Shown here: piece by piece, positions 57,640 to 64,000 of the stretch | Layout of the letters: each line of letters begins with the position of its first letter | Position numbering within the stretch: position 1 is the stretch's first letter | Assembly: GCF_000219625.1 (NCBI RefSeq) | Contig: NC_018218.1 | Span: 372,001 to 436,000, forward strand | Origin: Zymoseptoria tritici IPO323 | Lineage: Eukaryota > Ascomycota > Dothideomycetes > Mycosphaerellales > Mycosphaerellaceae | Length of the DNA stretch: 64,000 nucleotides | Reading direction: 5' to 3' | Made by a program: the position numbers and the translations under genes | The notes under the pieces: model-generated | What the model was told of the DNA's origin: nothing | Databases searched by the model: none | What the model saw: only the letters and a program-made list of their open reading frames with translations

Positions 57640-57700
57640 TTCCTGTTCGACACTAGGGCTACGCGTGTATACGTCTCACGAACGATCGCGGACTAGTTTC
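57640..57700 (+). pseudogene. Retroviral-type protease active-site remnant
   Basis: The catalytic Asp-Thr-Gly triad reads Asp-Thr-Arg (AGG at 57655-57657). The change is explained by G-to-A in a TpG context. Confidence 0.7.
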
Positions 57701-58319
57701 CGGAGGCTTAAGTGGCTATAGATTCCCAGACCGTGGTTTTGCCTAACGGCACAGCAATAGAGACAACCCTTAGGGTTAAGCTGCCTTACCAGCTCCGTAA
57801 CTTTAAGGGGGAAATCACTGCCCGAGTGCTTAATCTCGCTAATCACGAGGTAATCCTTAGCCTTAAATAGTTCAGGCAGTACTGCCCGACTATTAATTTC
57901 TTTACGAACAAGGTGTACTTATACGACAACGGTGTCAAGTATGCTATACCATGCTCTAGATACGCTCCTGACTTAAGGAGCGTTCCGGTAGATAAGGACC
58001 TCTGTTCCCTTAAGGAACTGGAGGACTTACTTAACGTTAATCCCGACATGCCCTTATATCTCTTAAACATAGATAAATACCAGGAGCGGCAGCAGGAGAG
58101 GGAACGCGATCCTAAGGACGACCCTATGTCCCTTAAGGAAGACGACGTTCCTCCTCCCTTAAGTAAGGAACCCAGCTTAAGCCGCATTATCCTAGACAAT
58201 AGGGATCTGTTTAGATCTTCCTTGCCTAACAAGCTACCGAAGGACCAGTTTATTATGCATTTAATTAACACCGGGGACTACAAGCCAATTAATTAACAGC
58301 CTTACTAGCTGTCTTATGC

Positions 58320-58900
58320 CCAATCGCTTAAACAGGAGTCTTAAATCGAGGAACTCTGGAAGCGTAGGTTGATTAACAAATCCCAATTAGCTTAGGGAAG
58401 CCCTGTGTTACTTGTACCTAAGCCAGGAGGGAAATAGCGAATGTGCGTTAATTTCAGGGCTCTAAACAACGCTACCGTTAAGGATCGATTCCCCCTACCT
58501 CGGATTTCCGACTACTTAGATGCATTTTATAGTTTAAGGTACTTTACTAAGATTAACTTAACCTCCGGGTTCTGGCAATTAAAAGTAAAGGAAGAGGACT
58601 AGCATAAGACAGCATTTAACACTCGCCAGGGCAAATACTACTTTAAGGTAATGCCTTTTAGCTTATGCAATGCACCGGCAAGCTTCTAGAGCTTAATAAA
58701 CAAAGCCCTAAGAAAGCACCTTTACAAGACGTGTATAGTTTACTTAGACGACATCGTAATCTTCTCCGAGACTTTAGAGGAGCACGAAGTCCACTTAAAG
58801 GAAGTCCTGGATATCCTGCGATTACAAGAGCTGTATTACTCCCCTAAGAAATGCTACATTAGGGTTAAGGAATTCGACTTCTATAGGCACCGAGTAAGCT
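58320..58900 (+). pseudogene. Reverse transcriptase remnant
   Basis: Contains RDFRAL-type and RFPLPRI-type blocks (NFRALNNATVKDRFPLPRI), GFWQLKV, a Phe-Asn-Thr-Arg block and an intact YLDD catalytic box at 58741-58752. Interrupted by several TAG codons (e.g. in the EED-stop-HKTAF and ASF-stop segments). Confidence 0.88.
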
Positions 58901-59169
58901 ATAATTAAGTTAGGCCTATAGAAGACAAGATCTCTATTATTAGAGACTGGCTACAGCCGACTAACGCTTAAGAAGTGCGGCAGTTTATTAGGCTAGCTTC
59001 CTTCTACCGCAAGTACGTTAGAGACTTTGCTAGGCACGCTGCTCTACTGTTAGACCTCCTTAAGGAAGATGACTTGCTGCTGCGTACTAAGAAGAAGCGC
59101 CCTATTAAGTAAACTGCCTAGTGCACTATCGCTTTTGCGAAGCTTAAGGAAGCCCTATACAGCGAGCTA

Positions 59170-59570
59170 GTGCTGATTATGCTAGACACTAAGAAGCCCT
59201 TTATTATTGAAACGGATGCAAGTGAGTAGGCGCTTAGTGCAGTCCTATATTAAGCTAACTCTAGGAAATTGCATCCGGTTGCTTTCGAGGGCCGCAAGCT
59301 GCAAGGGGTAGAACTAAACTATCTAGTACACGAGAAGGAGCTCCTTGCTATTAAGGAAGCCCTTCGAAAATGGAACCACTACATCGACAATAGGACCAAG
59401 ACTTAAGTAATTACGGATTACCACAGCCTACAGTACCTAAAAACCTCGAAGACTCTAACTAAGCGGCTTGCACGCTAGATTAAGGAGTTTTAAGCTTACA
59501 ACATCGACATCCGCTACCGCAAGGGGAGTAAGGCTATAGTCCCTAATGCCCTCTCCCGCCGGCCGGACTT
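59170..59570 (+). pseudogene. RNase H remnant
   Basis: Starts at FIIETDASE followed by TAG. HEKELLAIKEALRKW keeps the family's catalytic Glu region, and ITDYHSLQYL follows in place of the usual TDH block (His to Tyr fits CpA-to-TpA). Confidence 0.8.
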
Positions 59571-59919
59571 GATAGAAGGTACCCTAGCTAACATGGCCGG
59601 GGAGGGTTCTGCATAGCCTAGGGATTAATTACTTAAACCCGCGGACTTCTTGACTGCTTTGCCTTACTCCTTTAAGGAGAGCGCTATAAGGGGGACGATT
59701 ATACGAGGATTCTCCGAGCGTAAGGTAGTTAATAGAGTAATCTATTTCAAAACTATAGGGGAGATGCCTAAGAACAAGAAGCTGAGCCGCTTAATTAAAA
59801 AGAAGGTGTCAGATCTTGTCCTTAAGGACGACCTCCTGTATTATCGCGAGGCTGATAGAAGCCTTGTACCCTACGTAGATCCGGAATTCCAGTAGGACTT
59901 CCTTAAGCGCTACTATAAT

Positions 59920-60620
59920 AACTACGGGCACTTCGCACTACCCGGCGTCTGCAGTATTCTTCGAGCGAGGGGCTGGTAGTAGTTACTTAAACAGGATGTT
60001 TATAACTACGCTTCCACTTGCCCTTAGTGTTAAGCTACGAAGAAGAAGTCCCGGAGTCCCCTGCAGGAACCGCGATTCTACTAAGCTAATTCCAAGCTTA
60101 AGCTATTTAAGCGCTAGGCGATTAATGTTGTCGGTCTAATGCCTGTTACACTTGATAGTAACAAGTACATTATTACAGCTGTAGATTATGCCACTAGTTG
60201 GCCGGTTGTAAGGGCCACCTCGAATTAGGAAACCGAGACAGTCGCTCGTTTTGTTTAAGAAGAGATCTATACGAACTTTGGACCCCTAAGGGAAGTCCTT
60301 AGTAACAATAGATCCAACTTTATAAGCAAGGCGTTTAATATCCTTATAGATACCCTTCAAGCTAACTATAGGCTAACGACGCCCTACCATCCCCGCACGA
60401 ACGGGAAGGTTAAAGCCTTAAACGGTGTTCTCGGCCGGATCCTTTCCAAAATGTGCTACGGTAAAAGCGTACACGCTTAGGACTTATACCTTCCTAAGGC
60501 GCTGTATTTAAGTCGAATCCGGGCCCAGTCCGGTTGTGGATACAGCCCCTTCTTCCTCTTGTTCGGCCAGCAACCCCGAATACTTGAGGATTATCCGTAC
60601 CTGCGTCCGATGCAGCTTAA
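59920..60620 (+). pseudogene. Integrase remnant with all three acidic catalytic residues replaced
   Basis: The core blocks are recognisable (INVVGLMPVT, LSNNRSNF, TTPYHPRTNGKVKALNG, GYSPFFLLFGQQPR). The first and second catalytic Asp positions read Asn (AAT at 60124-60126, AAC at 60304-60306) and the catalytic Glu position reads Lys (AAA at 60412-60414). Each change is G-to-A following a T. Confidence 0.8.
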
Positions 60621-61700
60621 GCCCGAGGATCCTAAATCTAGGTATTAAGTAATGCAGAACGCTAGGACGATTGCCGCAGAAAAGCTACTTACGAAAGCAG
60701 TAAGAGCCGGCGCTATTAGTAGACACACCTTTAAGGAAACTAATAGCAAGTTTATCGAGGGAGACTTTGTTCTTGTCTTAAATAAGACTAAGACGAAGCT
60801 CCAACCGACCTTTGTAGGTCCCTTTAAGGTAATCAAGCGAAGCTAGCTTAGTACGTATACCTTAGAGTCCTACGACGGGTCTGTAGTTAAGCATTAAGTG
60901 CATAGTAATCGCCTGATCCGCGCTAACTGCACTAGTTTTAGGGACTGGCAGAAGCGCTGTAGACAGGAGATTTTACTTAAGGCCGCTGGCCAGGAGTTTA
61001 AGGACTCCTTGCGTAATAATCTTGCACTTAATCTACGCTTAAGTTTCTCTACTCTAGCGACTATCCCTAAGCAGAAGTGGGACAAGTTGTCTTTACAGCA
61101 GCTTAAACGGTTAGGAGCCCTTCGATTCCTTTTAGGGGAGGGCAAACCTTTAGATTCTTTAAAAACTAACGACTAGCCAAAGTTTTAACACAAGCTTAAA
61201 CTCGCTGCTTATAAGATCCGAAGGAAGCATAGAGATGTTTCACGCGCGAATCGAGACAATGCTAAGGAGGTAGAGAAACTTAAGGCTACTCTCGAAAAGA
61301 AACGTCTTAGGGAGCTAAAGAAGTTAGCACCCTTAAGTTAGCTAGTTATATATCCGGTAAATGCAGTAGCAACATTAAGGGAAGACGCTTAAGTTAACCC
61401 TGTTGCAGCAACTGTTCCTGTCCCTACGGAGCCTGTTATAGAAGAAACGGAAGAGGAACCACTTGTAATCCCTTCCGAGCTCCAGGAGACTCTACTTAAA
61501 CCCTAAGGGGAGTCGGGTAATAACGAGGATACTATTGTAGTTGTACCCCGTCGACGACCACCCTAGAACACAAGGGAAGCTCCTCGTGATCCTGCGGTGC
61601 AGCTACGAAGGAAGCTAACCTTTAAGTCTAAACGAAAGGTTAATGCGGGGGCCTAAGTTTAATAGATCCCCCGGAGGGTTTTTATTTTATGTTTTTATAC

Positions 61701-64000
61701 TTAAGGCTAGTCCTCAAGTGCTATTATACATTTATTTCGCGCTAGCTTTCTAGCGTCGTATCGCATTACATCGCATACAGAAAAAAGAAAAACAAGAAAA
61801 ACAACGCTTTTAGTGCTCCTGCTTAAGCCTACGAATTTTCCACCGATCCCACTTAGACCCGAATTAACCCTTCTTAGCCTGCTCCCTCTTAGCATCTTCT
61901 TCCTTCTTAGTAATGAGCTGCGTCTTAAGGGCTGACATCACCGCCTGCAAGTGTAGTATCTAAGGAGTAATGCCTTGATTAGCCCTAAGACGCACTTAAG
62001 CCCGCGAGAGAGCTATCTAGACGACTTAATATACGGAGTAGCGCTTGTTAAAGCGGTTGCGGTAGAGCTGCTCGATGTGCTCCGTGTACACGCGCGTACG
62101 TTAGCTTCCTTAAGGAACTGTTAGGCCCTCTACGCCGTATGCTTAACGCCTATTGTTAGCCCGAGGAGCCGTGCCAAAAAACAGGTTCCCCTAGGTAGCG
62201 AAACCGCTTAAGGGGAGCACTAGCTCGTGTACAAGGCGGCCGGAGAAGGTTGGAATTAGGTCGTAATTATTAGTTAAGCTAGTCCGTGCTAGTATTAAGG
62301 TCTGATCGATGGCGTATAAGAGCCTCTCTCCTTCGTGCATCAGATCTACGAAATCCTCCGCCGCATTATAGAACGGTAGGCTTGGAGATTAACGAGCTAG
62401 AGCTGGTGCGTTTCGAACCGGAGCTTGAACAGGAGCGGGCATAGTGCTCGGCCGAGGAGGCGGGCCCCGACGAGTACTTAAACTAGGGGGCCCTAGCGCT
62501 GGAGTGCCTTGACGATCGCCTGTCGGGAAGAGGGCGGGGCCAGGCCTAGAGGAGCCTTGTTGCCCTATACGGAAGAGTGGAGGTGCGTTAGCCGGACGGG
62601 TCGTACACCTAGCTTAAGGGTTGTCGCGGCGATACATATTATCTATAGTTATAGGCATTCCTTAGGCGTAGTTCTTAGGAAGCTAGAAGGACAAAGGCCT
62701 AGCACCCGGGGACCTACCGAACCCCCTTAAAGGATCTAAGTAAGGACGCTCTAGCCGCGAAGGAGTAGTGTCTATCTCCTTACGAGCAGACAAAGGACCC
62801 CTTAAGTTAGGAGAACGAGCTGCGACAGCTATTAAGTTAATGTCCTCTATGTCGGCGATGTTCGTCTAACTAGTAAGGAATAGATTGAGCAGCTACGTAA
62901 CTCTACCGGATCCAGAATCGAAAGGTCTAGGGCTAGAAGGCGTCGGGCTTAAGGGCACTTGGATAGGCTCTTCTAGGAGCGGAATTAAGACTTCCTCCTT
63001 AAAGTCTACCTACTCGTCCTCCGTATCGTTATTACCTTCCTTAGCCTTCGGGTTCCTCTTCTTAGTCCTAGTCTTTCCCTAGAGTTTAGAATCTCTAACC
63101 GAACAGCGATCGTAGTAGTTAGTGTAGCTGTAGTTAGCACAGCAGCTAAAGCAGCCTCTACTACTGCGGCATAACTTAAAGGGACTAGCCTTGCGCTTGC
63201 CGGACTCGCAGCTACAGTTGCCTTCTTAAGGGCTGCCGCCGAGAGCTTAAGTAAAAAGAGAGACTAGACGCTATTGCTTGCAGGCCCTAATAAGGTAACC
63301 GTCCGGTTTACGCTAGTCTAAGCTGCGCAGATCGCCTAGCTTGAACGCTTAAAGTCCATCGATTAAGGCATTAAGTTAGGAAATCGTAAAGGTAGCTAGA
63401 AATTGCCGAAGGTACTTAATAGGCGCATTCGAAACTATAATTAGACAATACATTACTTCCCTTATTTATGCGTCCGTAACCGCGATGCGATTAGAGGCTA
63501 GGCTAGGAGTGAGGAGAGCTTTAAGTCGAGCGCCGACAGAGGCGTGCATAGCAGTACTATCAATGTTTCCTTAAGGGTCGAAGCGATCTAGCTTAGGGTA
63601 CAAGCTACGAAGATCCGGAGAGCAGTTAAGGACGTTGCGAGGCATCGTAGGGTCCTAACCTTGTGCGGCAGTGCGACTCCTTAAGCTACGGCCCTAGTTC
63701 GCTAGTTAAGGGTTGCGCTAAGGGATTTCGTAATTGTTGCTTGTAGGAGCGCGCGTGCCTAGTAGCTTAGACCTAAGGCTTAAGGCAGACATGTTAAGCC
63801 CGTCGCGATAAGCATCGTATGCCGACTTGTAACCGGTGGCTTGCTTATACCCGAATTTAGTATACTCTATGCGGTTACGCCGAGACATAACATTAGGCTA
63901 GACGTAAAGTTTCCTTAAAGCGAACTTGTCCATTAATTCTTAGGTAGTAGCAGCTCGTAACGGCTGCTTCTTGCTACTTAAGACCGAGCTAAATGCTTAA
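61701..64000 (-). mobile_element. RIP-mutated remnant, probably another retroelement in reverse orientation
   Basis: Same base pattern (frequent CTTAAG, few CpA). Near 63110-63170 the minus strand reads a degraded zinc-knuckle-like C-F-S-C...C series in which an expected His is Tyr, suggesting gag on the minus strand. No RT is seen before the window ends. 61680-61800 is AT-rich, with T and A runs, and may mark the junction with the gypsy element. The reading is tentative. Confidence 0.4.

Larger units (their letters stand above)
55380..61700 (+). mobile_element. RIP-degraded Ty3/gypsy LTR retrotransposon
   Basis: Retrotransposon domains appear in the gypsy order on the plus strand: a gag-like region (about 55870-57340), zinc knuckle (57350-57391), aspartic protease (about 57640), reverse transcriptase (about 58320-58900), RNase H (about 59170-59570) and integrase (about 59920-60620), then a chromodomain-less C-terminal region (60700-61650). 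All frames are broken by TAG/TAA where Trp or Gln is expected, and CTTAAG/CTAG tetra- to hexamers are strikingly common. I could not find matching LTRs at both ends; 55380-55870 may contain the 5' LTR. It is not capable of coding. Confidence 0.85.

Overview
The window looks like a contig from a filamentous ascomycete, most likely a dothideomycete of the Capnodiales/Mycosphaerellales type. The reasons are short GT-AG introns (about 45-75 nt) with CTRAY-like branch sites, fungal-specific families (Zn2Cys6 regulator, NADP-mannitol dehydrogenase of the Cladosporium allergen type, fungal CPD photolyase), and two blocks eroded by C-to-T/G-to-A change at CpA/TpG, the mark of repeat-induced point mutation (RIP). 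Placement below class is inference.

Layout. 1-16440 is ordinary genic DNA: mannitol dehydrogenase (-), photolyase (-), a FYVE+RING ubiquitin ligase (+), the RNA polymerase II CTD phosphatase Ssu72 (+) and a small GRF-type zinc-ribbon protein (+), with long gene-poor spacers and a diverged minisatellite at 2035-2926. 16441-26798 is a RIP-mutated block of nested mobile elements. I can resolve two copies of one approximately 0.8 kb (AAAC)n-tailed retroelement with target-site duplications, a solo LTR with a 5-bp duplication, two inverted-repeat pairs and several tandem duplications. 26905-28500 is unmutated but built of diverged repeats and microsatellites. 28522-30111 carries a chain of strong splice signals on the minus strand that builds one frame from very small exons. 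32184-53414 is genic again: nicotinamidase, a 100-aa protein, a small secreted cysteine-rich protein, a secreted mosaic protein split by one in-frame TAG, an acyltransferase-3 membrane protein, a ZIP zinc transporter, the KEOPS subunit Cgi121, a large Zn2Cys6 regulator, a secreted GlcG/HbpS-like protein, and two related proteins of unknown function, the second truncated where the next repeat block begins. 55380-64000 is a RIP-damaged Ty3/gypsy retrotransposon (zinc knuckle, protease, RT, RNase H and integrase in order, full of TAG/TAA), followed by remains of what may be another element in the opposite direction.

The genes do not form an obvious cluster or pathway; they are mostly housekeeping or single-function genes with independent promoters. 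The coherent story is genome structure: layers of transposon insertions of different age, visible from their different RIP load, an empty insertion site preserved beside a filled one, and gene truncation at a transposon border. No CRISPR array, rRNA or convincing tRNA was seen. Exon boundaries were worked out by hand from GT/AG sites and reading phase.
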